This document shows positions 41,795 to 54,600 of a stretch of DNA of 64,000 nucleotides, in pieces. Positions within the stretch are counted from its first letter, which is position 1; every line of letters starts with the position of its first letter. Source of the stretch: Ptiloglossa arizonensis (Eukaryota > Arthropoda > Insecta > Hymenoptera > Colletidae). The DNA is taken from the NCBI RefSeq assembly GCF_051014685.1, contig NC_135052.1, forward strand, positions 7,283,105 to 7,347,104, written 5' to 3'. A model generated the notes under the pieces. That model ran no database searches. It was not told the origin of the DNA and worked only from the letters and a program-made list of their open reading frames with translations. Made by a program: the position numbers and the translations under genes.

Positions 41795-44603
41795 ATGACC
41801 ACATCGTTGTCGTTATTAGCAAGCCACGATGAAGTGGTGCGATGTTCAAACGTGCTCATAAACGGAGCTTGTGAAGAAGGTACGAGTTTTTATTTATCAA
41901 GAACCCTACCCTTTACAGGGTTTCGTTCATTACTTACTGATATAATGTACTATATACATTATTACTTATGATATTGATTAATCTTCTTAATTTTTCTTAT
42001 TCCATTTCTTGTAACTATTTTACTTGTATTATTAGAAAGTTTTGATATTGTATGTATAAACATAAATAATAAGAAAGTAAAATTAAAAATTTGTTTCTTT
42101 AGTACATATTCAATGAAAAATGTAGCTATAAATAAAGTGATTTTATTTCCAACAAGAGCTTAAAAATATATCTTCATTTGTATAGAATTTTTACAATTTG
42201 CAATAAATCAAGAGGAAATGAGACAAAAATGGTTGGCGTCGATACAAGAATGTCAGCGACTTCATTCAGCTTTAGACAAAGCTCATCAAGAAGCTGCAGA
42301 TTTAGATAGAAAATTGAGTCATGCCAGGAGACTTTTAGATGAAGAAAAACGAAGAAGACGAACTGTTGAAGAACAGAGAAACTCATTGGTACATATAAAT
42401 ATTGATTTACATTTTTCTATCATTTAATATTATATCTCACCTATTTGTGCCGGTATAGGAAAGACAAATTGCTATGGCCAGAGATCTTTTATTCAATGAT
42501 GGTGGAAGGAACTTAAATGATGAAACACGGGAGAAACTACAGTTTTTAAACAATACCACATTGAATGGACGTCATAGTAACATGCATATTAAAGATTTAC
42601 ATCAAAATGATAAGTAAGTTTCTCTTTATAGGTGAAAGTATTTTGATAATATTTAATAATTATTATTTCAGATTAAACACTATAGCGGAGCTGGACTCCA
42701 CTGGCTCTATATTAAGTGACTTGAGTTGCTTTTCAAAGTCAGAAGATGACTTAGACACCAGTGTAATTATTCAACAAAGTCAAAAGAAAAGAGAATGGAA
42801 AGAACACAGACCTAGTGGCGAATATTCTACAAAAAAACGTCGTAGTGCATTACAAAAAGTTGCAGAATTAAATTCATCCGATAGAATAGTAGCTACAACT
42901 ACTGTAGTAATGCCTAAAGAAGGTACTATTACTGCATCTTCTGTAATTGAGGCTATACCTGGAGATGAGAATGTAGATCCACAGGGTCCTTTACATAACT
43001 CGTGCAAAAGGCGCAAAAGTAGTGATCGTAATAAATCAAAATTAACACCTGTTGATCTAAAGCACCCACAAAGTGATACTGTTGTAAGTTTTAATAGCAT
43101 GGCTAGAACGTTGGTTATTATATTTCTAACAGAATTTTTGTATAAAAAAAATTGTATTACAGCCTTCTGCGCCAAAAGCAGAAATTCTTACATCAGGGTC
43201 AGATTCTGATGGTGTTTTCAAACCTAGTCCAAATATAGGTGGATATACTTTAAATACAAAATCTGCTAGAGGTCACAGTTTCATAGGAAAAACAGTAATT
43301 AAACCAGAAGTTTGTACATCCTGTGATAAGAGGTTCAAACATTTGCATAAAAATTTAATAATATCCATATAAATCCTTCAGAGATTTATATTAAGTTTTT
43401 TTTCTCAGAATTCGATTTGGAAAAGTAGCTCTAAAGTGTAGAGACTGTAAAGCTACAGCTCACACAGAATGTAAAGATTTAGTACCATTACCATGTGTGC
43501 CCACTGGAAATACACCTACTTTACGTGGCACATCAGTAAGTCATTCTTTGATATTTACAAATCATTTATTTATTATATAAAATTACTATAATATACTATC
43601 ACAAAGGGAACCATAGCAGACTATACACCTATGATTCCACCAATGGTTCCATCATTGGTTGTTCATTGTATCAATGAAGTGGAACTAAGAGGAATGAGCG
43701 AACAAGGATTGTATAGGGTGAATGGTGGTTTGACAGAAGTGAAGTGTCTGAAAGAGAAATTCCTTAAAGGCAAAGGAGCTCCCAATCTTTCAGACATTGA
43801 CATTCCTACTATATGTTCTACCCTAAAAGATTTTCTTAGGTATATTTGTTTAAAAATTCCTTTTTCAACGAAAATAGGAATAACATATTCATGTTCATTT
43901 TGTTCTATTGTTAGATCATTACGGGAGCCATTAATTACCGTAGGATTATGGGCAGATTTCGTTCGTGCCACTACCATTACAGACAAACAAGATGCTGATG
44001 CTGCTTTATACCAAGCAATTTCAGAACTACCTCAACCTAATAGAGACACGCTTGCTTTTCTGGTATTGCACTTGCAAAGAGTTTCGAGTAGTCCAGAATG
44101 TAAAATGCCTATAAGTAATCTGGCTAAAGTTTTTGGACCTACATTGGTGGGCTATAGTTGTCAAGAACCATCACCTACGTCTTTGCTTACCGAGACAAAA
44201 AATCAAGTTGCGGTAAATTTCGTGCATACTAATTTTTATTTTAAGTGACTCTTTTAAAGAATAAAAAAAATTCTTACAGATAGTAGAAAATTTATTAAAA
44301 ATTCCTTCGGATTATTGGGCAAATTTTGTCAATCCTGAAAATTTAAATAGCATTGGTACTCATAAAACGATAGAATTAAGACATACACCATCTACAGAAT
44401 CTCTGCTTAAACGTAGCACTTCTCGTGGTTTTTTTAATACTCCACTTGCTTCTAGGTCTGTATTTTACTGTCACTTTATACTTGGTTGTTAAATACACTA
44501 TGATTATGAGTATATTTTTTGTTTTTACTTTTGTTACAGTCGTACGTTTATGAGGAGGAATAAAAAATACTTTGCGACACCTCCTTCGAGAGCAGCCTTC
44601 TAA
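41795..44603 (+). CDS. RacGAP50C: Rac GTPase-activating protein (MgcRacGAP/Tumbleweed), complete
   Basis: Ten exons: 41795-41879, 42186-42388, 42459-42613, 42672-43083, 43163-43332, 43409-43535, 43607-43839, 43915-44212, 44280-44455, 44540-44603. They total 640 residues, close to the family's ~625-632. Order of parts: an N-terminal coiled coil (~30-125, [15 protein letters not shown] then a basic heptad stretch); a Ser/acid linker with [10 protein letters not shown] and a Lys/Arg-rich segment; a C1 zinc domain (~323-372, His323, CTSC, CRDC, HTEC, C at the end); and a RhoGAP domain (~390-560) with GLYRVNGG, where Arg421 is the expected arginine finger, plus LKDFLR and the Lys/Asn motif [12 protein letters not shown]. 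The end reads [13 protein letters not shown]. In the family it pairs with the kinesin MKLP1/Pavarotti as centralspindlin, bundling midzone microtubules and recruiting the RhoGEF Ect2/Pebble for cytokinesis. It converges on DEPDC5. Confidence 0.96.
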
Positions 44604-44824
44604 GCAAACTAGGTACGTTACTTATTACTTACATTGAGGTACAAATATTCCTAAATAATTCGAATATATTAAGAATTTTTTTATCAATGTGGAATACAAT
44701 TCTATATTCTGTTCAAAAACATTTTTGTGCAAGTATATTTTTTCGTCGTATGACACAAAATACTATTAAGTTACAATATTAGTCTATAATTAATGTTCCA
44801 AAAATTAAATTATTAATATAATGT

Positions 44825-44830
44825 ATTAAA
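44825..44830 (+). terminator. Possible poly(A) signal (ATTAAA) of RacGAP50C
   Basis: ATTAAA, the common variant signal, lies about 220 bases after the RacGAP50C stop. A canonical AATAAA on the same strand at 45555-45560 is an alternative. If that distal site were used, the transcript would stop only about 60 bases short of the DEPDC5 stop codon on the other strand. Confidence 0.3.
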
Positions 44831-45310
44831 TATTCTTTATAATAATTTTGTACATGTGAACAAATATGCGAACAATGATAATCTTATTATTTTCTAAACT
44901 GAAACTAAAATATAGTTATACTAGAATGTAGTTCCATGCGTTACATATATACACATGCGTAAATTTTACGATATTCATTGTTAACGTTCATGTTTCTAAA
45001 CTCTTTTGTTTAAGCAAAAACAGATTATTTTATTCTTACTCATTCAGCCTTTAGGACAGTAATTTTTGACATTTCACTCCACTGTTCACAAAATGAAAGT
45101 AATATTACAGTTACAATTGTAATATTTTCCCCTTGATACATATACATACAAATTATAACCCAAAATTATCTGAAATTGACAACTTTGAGTCCGGCTTGTA
45201 ATAGTTCATTTTGGTCCAAGTTATACGAGTTTGACTGAATGGGTTAATATAACTTCACTTTTTTTTCTTCTAAGTGCATTAATACACATATGAGTAACAA
45301 AAATTATAAA

Positions 45311-45316
45311 TTTATT
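45311..45316 (-). terminator. Poly(A) signal AATAAA (reverse strand), candidate for DEPDC5
   Basis: TTTATT on the plus strand reads AATAAA on the DEPDC5 strand, about 310 bases past its stop codon. The intergenic gap of 1.0 kb to RacGAP50C is therefore largely 3' UTR of the two convergent genes. Confidence 0.4.
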
Positions 45317-45457
45317 CTTAATAGTTTTGTAAAAACATATGCCTTATGGAAATCAAGTAAACTCGTAAATGTATATTACAAACATTGTTTTTAAGTTCAT
45401 TTACATCTCTTTTAAGCGTCGGTAAATATTTTTAATTTGTACATACTTTCTTTATCA

Positions 45458-45479
45458 TAATAATAATAATAATAATAAT
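45458..45479. repeat. (AAT)n microsatellite
   Basis: About seven consecutive ATA/AAT units, in the shared 3' region between RacGAP50C and DEPDC5. Confidence 0.85.
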
Positions 45480-45623
45480 TGTATCACAAGTACATGTTAC
45501 ATTTCAAATGAATTTCTAACAATTTAAGTGAGGTACACGGTTAATTATGGCAAAAATAAATTCCTTTACTGTTATAATTAATGTGTAAGCTTATAAAATA
45601 GTTTCTACGTTATATTTGATACT

Positions 45624-48600
45624 TTAGCTTGTCCTTGTACATGATTTCTCTTTCACTTCCCAACAACATTCCCAGAATTGTTTCAGTCTATTATCTCCAT
45701 TTGAACAGAAATGTCTAAAATCTTGTATAAGCTTTTTCTGAAATAATTCATCACCGGCTAACGTGGATGATGATTTCCATTTTCGACTAACCATATGATT
45801 CCATGACCAAAGAAATCCAATCTAAATAAATCAAAAGTATTGCTCCAACTGCTTATTTATGAAAGAAACTAAAGATACTTACTCTTCTGTCTATACTGTA
45901 ATCATTTTTATTTTTTCCACTAACATGTCTTGTAATATAAGCTTCATGTGGACTTGGCTGATCAGGATGAACTGGGTATCCTTTTTGTCCTGTATTTCGT
46001 CGTACAACATTAGTAGCTGTTCGGGGACGTAATTTTGTATTTGTTGTGGATGGAATAAGTATAAATGCATTGCCAGTCATATGCACATATTGATGATCAT
46101 TCTCAGTACTCTCTATTAAACATGGGACAAAGCCAAATCTTTGTACAATTGCTTCTTGAAAAAGAAATAGACGTTGTATGTAGCTTTCTTCTCGAAATTC
46201 TAAAATTAATACAATTTCTAATACAATATACAAATAAATCTTGTAATACTTAAATTTGTATTAATATTAAATTGACCATAAACCTTCAAAAAGATGTTGT
46301 TTATTTGTCATAAGACACTCTGTATTTAGTGGTATAAAAATAGGCCCCCTTAAAGGATCACTTTTCAAAGTAAACGGTAATGCTAATAAATCACTGGGAA
46401 TTGGCACCATTTGAATTCCACACAATTGAGCCTTACGTTGCCATACAAATATCTTTTCAAAATAAAATACTTAAAGTTAGTATGTACCTGAAATTTAATT
46501 TTAAAATAAGATACAGAGATTATGTATACTTACAAGATCTGCGACTATGTTACCAGATGATGCTACCCATTGTACTACAAGTTCGTAAGAATGATCCACT
46601 TTGTATATTGATTGATATCGTAAATGTCCCCATTCAATTCTGTCACTTCTATTATTTATATCGATATCTAAGTAAGTATGCTTATATGGTGGAACTAGAA
46701 AAAAAAATGAGTTAGTAATAAAAATAGATGTGTAATTTTTTTAAATATATTTCAAGTAATGGAAAATATAAAATATTCATTTTAAAGTAAAATGAGTTGA
46801 AATAAATATGAGATGCTTAAAATATAATTAACATTAAAATTGTGTTATTGTCAATATAATTATTTAAACTTACCTCGCAAATCTTTATCATCTATAGAGT
46901 CTATTAAGTCTAAATCATCTTTAAGAAATGATGGTACATTCGATTCATCAACAGTGTCGCAACTAGGTATAGTTATTGGGGAAGATATTGTTTGAAAAGT
47001 TCCTGGCGAAGTAGGTTCACACCAACCTTTCGGTGCTTTTATTTCCACCTCTACCCATTCATTTTCAAAGCTTTGCAAATCACCCGTAGGTGAAAAATAA
47101 TCTGCTGCTTGAAGATAGAAATGATATAAGAGATGATTTGCATATTTTTTATGCAATATATTATAAGTATTTCTTCTTACCCCTTTGATTTTCTTTATCT
47201 TGTACTACATGATACAAATAAAATCCTAAAATAAATGATTTGGAAAAATCACCTGATGCGTGGCATATTAATTTGTCTTGAATCATACTCTAGATTAAAA
47301 AATCTTATTACAATATGATCAATTACTTTTAAATAGATAAAAACTCATTCTTACATTCATGATATTAATAGCACCTTCCACTGTTACTCCTCCTTCAATG
47401 TGATTGTTTAACCACTGCACTGCATCTGCGCTAACAAATGTTTGACTGGGGAGAGATGGATGCTGTGTAAGAAAGCCCACACCACTTTGTGGTTGTTTCA
47501 TTGCTTCTAGAATTTCATTATTTGGTGTGGTACTCTTTATCTTTGTTAACTCCATATTTGTGCTGTTGATGAATTTGATGTTAGTAAAATGCATACATAA
47601 CTAATTCAATTTACTTTAAAACATTTATTATACCTGTCTTCATTAGAATCAAAGTGATCTTGTTGTTGCTCAAGTGAAAGAGGTAATACAGCTTCACTAG
47701 CTGGTGAAATTCGACCCCTATCCATTACTTTTGAACCTGACCTGACAAAGATAGGAAAAACAATATAATTATGTAATGCTTCTGTTGTCAAACATGCATA
47801 ATGATGAAACATAAAGCGACTAAAATTAAGCAATATTTAAAATTATACTGTGGGAAGCCACAAAATTTGTTTGTATGTGCATAATGTCATTTGCATTTAT
47901 TTTAAACAATAATTAGAATAGAATTTATCTTCATGTGATATGTATGTACATTCTAAATATCATATTGAAATTTAAAAAAGAAGTCAATTATTGTAAACCA
48001 ATTTGTGAAACTGTTTCTTTAAAAAGATATAGCCTACCTTTTGGTACATTATTGAGGTTTTATTACAATAAAATTATTGTTTTAATACTGTAATTAATAG
48101 GTACAGAGAAAAATTTAGTATCTAATAGTATATGTGTATATATCGACTTCTATGCATTGATTTTATGCTTAATTTTGAAGCAGATATGGCTGCTTTACAA
48201 ATACTAGACCTCACCCAAGATATCAATATTTATTCGCTTTATTGTGTAGTATAAGTGCTCTTTTGGTTTGTTACGTTATTGCTTATAGATAGCACCATGT
48301 AGTGTGCCTTACCCGACCACAAAGTAGCATTTCACGGCTGACTATTCCCAAAATATCTAATATGTACATACATATCACGTCACTAATAACAAGTATTCAT
48401 GTTTATAGTTTAATTCAAAGAAATTAAAGGTGTAAAACCAACCTGTTTGGCACGTGGCGAGGAGTGTCGAGGCACGTGCGGGCAGTCGCAGCGGTATTCA
48501 CTACATGCCTCTCCTGTACAGAGAACCCCGTCACTCCCTCACTCACTACCAATGTTCTCTACTATACAGAGTATTTGTAGAATTATAATCACATATTTAA

Positions 48601-51600
48601 AAATTTACTATAATATCTTTTTCTTAAACACAAAATAAATGTAACAAGTACTCTGTATTGTATATTTACTAAATGATGGAAAGAAAGATAAAAGCAGCTG
48701 AAAGATACAGAATGGGCACTATATACAAAGATTTTCTCAAATATTTACAAATAGTTTTTCTCTATTCTGATCACAATCCCTCCAAAATAAGACGCATTAG
48801 AAGTATCTTCATACTTTCACGATTGCAAAAGCATATAGTATTTGTAAGCAAATTACAAAATATAGGTTTAACTCAGCATTCTTAGATTGAGTTCTGGTTG
48901 AAATAAATTCTAATATTGCCACACCTTGATAAGACATGCAGATGTGCAGTTTGTTGGAACTCATGTGCAATGTTTTTTTTAAAACGTAATATACTTGTTA
49001 AAAAATGTATATTTATAATATTGCTTCTATTAACAAAATTTTGTACTAAAAGAAAATTTATTTAACATGTTTAGACAAATGTATTCATTCAATTGTGTAA
49101 GTACTACACTAACTTCAGTAATTTATAGTAATTATCTAATTAACTTTTAGCTTGTGTATAATCAAATATATGGAATAATATAAATTTACTCAAATAGTTT
49201 GCATTAATTCTGATATTATACTATTGAAAATATTATATACTACAATTTGTATAAATTGAAAAACTAATTAATATTTGTATAATAATGATAAACATATATA
49301 AAAATAATATTGGTGCTATCAGATTTTATTGTTTTATTAATTTTAAGAATTGTGTAAAAATAATTAAAGAGTAGTCCTGATTAGTAATTAAACATGTACA
49401 GCACAAAATAAACAAGCAAAATGAGAAACCATCAAATATCAAATCACAATGGTCCACCATCACAAAATGGATATGCTGCAAGCTATACCATTACATTTGT
49501 AGAAAGCAACAATGCCGAAATCATCAATCTAAGCTTTTTCAAACCTTGGTCTTGGTTTCTCTGGTAGACGATTGCTTCCAAGTCGCTCCCTGAAGGGAGA
49601 GCTGCCAACTAGACTGGTCTGAAAAGCATGATGAAGAGTATGGGTAACTGTAAATGTATGAGTAAGCTCATGATCATGAAGATGTATATCTGGTTTGTTT
49701 AACTGTAATGATGTAATTGTTAACATTATCGAATTATAAGAAAAGAAATAAATTAAACGTCAACAATTTGCATTAAATAAAAGCTTGCTAATCATATGTG
49801 CATTCAAGGCAGATATCAAGCATGGTTGCATTCATTGTGGAATATGTTATGTGAGCTGTTTGAACATTCTAAATAATATATGTGTGAAGAAAATGTAATT
49901 AAATTTAATTACAATTTAGTGTCACTGAAAAATCAAAGTAAATAGTACATATTTATAAAGATAAAAAAGGTAAAGATTTCGAAGCTGTTCCTGATTGCCA
50001 AAAAGGCACAATATATATATATATATATATATAGTTCGAAGCCTAAGTACGATAATGATGCCATTGACAACTGGCTCAGCATATCGAGGCTACAGGATGC
50101 AAGGATATACCTGGTTAGTGAGGACTATCAGGCTCGTGCTGTGCCTGCGTCTGGTCAAGTGAGAGGCGGGATCTCTCGGGGGAACACCACCTAGAGTTGA
50201 AGGGTTCTGAAACATATCATGCTAAATACCCCTTCCTAAACTAACATTCCACTAATCTATTTGAATCTACAATTATGTGTATATATTTTGTGTAATTGTG
50301 TCGTTTCAACGTTTGACCCATTGCTGCAATATTGGTTTAACAAATATTACACCAGAAAAGTTAGTTAATGGGTAATATAATATTGCTGTTTCAAAAATGT
50401 TATAATCATCACTGTTTAAGTGCCTGCAAAGCTTATAAAAAAAGTCGTGCTTTTTTAAAATTATTTATTAGCTGATGTGTTATTGCTTGGTATGTCCTAC
50501 ACATCTAGTGCACCATTTGGAAACACATTAAATATTACAGAGGCACTGCGTCAAAACTCTTGCAAATGCATTGCAAAGTAACAGGGAAATACTATCTCTG
50601 ATATCAAATAAAACAGTATATACTAAATAATAAATACATATTCAAAAATAAAAAAGCAATGAAGTAAATTGCATTATTTAGGCATTGTACATCAGGCATG
50701 CGACATTCAGTTTTAGAGTGCGATAATAGAGTATAATATAATACAAAATAAATCATTAAATGAAACTTAATATTTGGATTGAGAAAGGCAGTATCAAGAC
50801 GTCTTTTATTGAACACTACTTAGGATACTTTCAATTTTTGCTACCTATATTAGAAATCGATTTGTACCCATTTATCAATTTTTAAGAGTTCAATAATAAG
50901 ATTATATTATATTATAACGTAATTATTATTAAATAATTACCCAATTTTTGTTGGGGTTGGGACGTCGTATTTTATTTGGCCATAATTCAATGAATCGCAA
51001 AAACCCATCCATAAGAAAAACTTGTTCAGGAGTAGTTAAAGTTGTGTATATATCGCATCTCGATGATCCTTCTAAAAATTTTCGAGTTGCCGCATTGTGC
51101 AAAGGTAGTAAGAATACACGAAACCTCCAATATTTAAGAGCCTAGAAAATTTGTGATTTATACAAATATTATATGCATTTTAGGTATATTAGTAAAAATA
51201 TTTTTTGTGCGGTGCATTCACTTAAAGTCTTACCTCTACTAAAGCAAAATCAGTATGGCCCCTTGTACAAATATAGTGATCTAAATAATTCCAATTGTAA
51301 TTTTCAAGTTTTTCTGTAGTAAAAGATACCCATGATACTTCATATGTATCATGATGTGGTGCATGAAATCGATAGAGATAATGAATGTTAAATGGTGGAT
51401 AAGGATGCCTACAAAAATATATAATGAATTATTGTTTCTTCATTTCTTATTAATTTCTGAATGTAATTAAATTATTCACCTTGGTCGATATCTTGTAACT
51501 GTTATACAATTATCAAACAAAGATATTTTATGAAAAATTCTACCAATACTTAATAAGTATTCTTTAGGTTCTGACTCTGTCTGCCGACCACGCATTACAG

Positions 51601-54600
51601 AACTTATTGCTGGAACAGTATTACTACCAGGAGTGTTGCTTTGATTTTTGTTAGTTGTAGGCAAAATAATTAGTTGGAAACCCTTAATAAAAAATTTGAC
51701 ATATGTATATAGTTATGTAGAAATGTGCATAACATATATATGAAAAAGTTTATTTTTTAAATAGATACAAATTTATAATTATTAATACCTGTGCTAGTCG
51801 CTGCGACACTAATTCTTTGAACACTTCCACAGTTGTTAAAGGCTTTTTATATATTGCTCGTTGTTGAGCAAAATCTGCATTAACGTCATCCGGTAGAAGA
51901 TTGTAATCTGATACAACATAATCATTTTGCAAACTTCTTTTATCTGGGAAATAATCTGTAGTAATAGGCAAACATGCTGGAATTGTTAATGATTTCCAAT
52001 CAACACCTAAAAAATAAAATATAGAATACACATAAAATGCATAAATTTTAAATTAATACAAATAAAAAATAAACATTTACCTAATATTTGATGTTAATTT
52101 CAAGACTAAATCTAATATACTAGATCTAATTATTTGTAGCAGTTAATACGAAAATACATATATGTACCGAAAATAGTGATTTTATTAGTGTCAGGTATGC
52201 TACCTGTATGATCTTACTAATTACTTAAACATGCAATGCAAAATATATTAATTGTAATGTATTTCAATGAATCTTCAACATAATGAAGTACACGGTTTTA
52301 TATTATGAAGCACAACAAAATAAATGTAACTTTCAAGAGCAGTATTAGATTAAGTATGTACATGTTGATGCATAGTTGGTGCAACCAAATTATTTTGTGG
52401 TCTAAAAAAAAAGTGACAGAAAAAGAGTATGTACTAAGTTAATGCAGGAGTAAATTATTGTATATTAGTAACAAACTACTAGATACTTCATACTGCAAAA
52501 ACTCATCACTAATAATAAGAAAATGTATATAGTAAGTAAAGCAATGTGATAAAGTGGAAGGTGTATGAAGCAGATGAGAGAATGTTTGAAGAATTGTGAA
52601 TCAGAAATGGTAAATCATAGTGTATAAACAATATATCACTAAAAACGAACATATTTTAAACAGTGCAAAGTTATGAAATAAATAGAAATAAAAAATAACG
52701 AAAGTTTTTAAGTAGGTGTATACATAATCATAATTCTGATAAGTATTTGATAGATTACTACTTATAGAAATTACTTTGAAATTAGAATTATCATTTTCTA
52801 ATGGAGAACATACATGCATAGAAGAATCATAGAAACTAGAGCAATGAAGAACTAAAATTACTATAAATTTAATGTCCTAAAAATAAATGTGTACCATAAC
52901 CGAATCAACCACCAATAACGTATGGCGCTAACCTATGATTGCTGTTTAATGTGACATCATAGTTGTACATCACACACGCGTCAATGCGTCCAGCGTTGTA
53001 TCCCAATAAGACGTACCATAGCATGGAAATAAATTTAATAATATTATTTATATAAATGATCGATGAAATTTAAAAATAAATATGAGCATGTCTAAGAATG
53101 AAAATACTTCTTATGCATGATGATTTTGTGTGATGGTGTGCCGAACTTTCATTCAGTCTATATGAAAAATAATATTTTCTTCTTAAGTATACACCAACTA
53201 TTTTCATTCTTCAAAAAATTATATTAAAAAAAAGAAAAAAAAAAAGAAAAAAAAACAGTAATTCATGTCTTCTTGCAATTAATCATAAGTGAACAACTTA
53301 ATTTAAGATCATATTTTCTATTCACAATCAATTGATGTATAATTGAAAAATTATTAATATTAGACCTACGTCTTACATATACTTTTACTGTTCTTCTAAA
53401 ACAACCAAGAAACATTATACTTCATATATAATGTACAATTAATATTATGCATTGTAAAAAATGAATGCTAGTTTCATTAGAAAATGTTTTAAAATTTTTT
53501 CTTCAAACTATAAACTCATTTTGTGATAATTTGTGAATAACAATGTAGCTAGTATTGTTATTTGGATAAGTTATCAAGTATTCTTTGCCAGTAGTTATGA
53601 AATCTATTTTCCCTGTAATATTTTTATCAATTGAGCATATACAAACCTGTTGTGAGTGCTGGTGTCCACTCTTGTTCACCAGTAGCACCCCATAACAATG
53701 TCAAAGATTTATTTCCTGTAGAAGACACCAGATTTCCACTTTTATCACCACTTGATAGTGGCAGATTTAGTTTTTGTAATTTATTTTTGGCATCTACAAA
53801 AAACACAGTTATGGTACCATATTATAATGTATTATAAGAATACTAACGATCTTGGAATTGATTTGAGTTTGAAATTTCATTATGCTCCATGGGGGATCCA
53901 CTTATAATAGAAGTAGCATCAGATTGTGATTGTGAACACAATTGTGCTGGCACTGCTTGATAATGATGTTGCTGTATAAGCACACCTGTTGGACCTGTAA
54001 AATTAACTAGATTCGATTACATATTTATACACTTTTATAAGTATTTACCTTTAGGAAAAATATGTGTCCATCTTCGTCTGTTACTAGTAAGTTTAATTGT
54101 AACATGTGATGGATCAAAAGGATTAATGAGTGCTCTACTAGGTCTAATAATATTTATTGGTTGAGATATCGCATTTGTTGGGCTTCCAGCACTACCAACA
54201 ACTGGCCTAAATGGTGGTGATATCTCTGAATCTGTTAAATCACTTTTTACTGATATTCTTGATTCTATTTAGTATGAAATTATTAAATATTATTTTTCAA
54301 AATTATATTTGTATATGTATATGTATATCCATTGAAATAGTTTAACTACATGCCATTAACTTCTCCATTAGATTCACTACTAACAACATCATCCATTCTA
54401 TGTGGTATGGAAATTGCTGCACTTCTTGTTGCAGCTGCTGGAGGTGAATGTAAGTCAGGTGGTGGATGATGGATATCAGGATCTGACATTTTTCTTTTTA
54501 AAAGTTTTAATATTTGTGCATTATTATGCGTCTCCATGCTTGCAACACTTGTTTTTTTAGCCCTTGTTGTAACTCGTTGCAAACTACTTATATACAATAT

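Noticed and set aside
49529..49550. DEPDC5 ending at the TAG at 49529 as the normal C terminus
   Set aside because: The downstream exons keep frame and encode the expected DEP and C-terminal domains, so this stop is only reached by intron retention.
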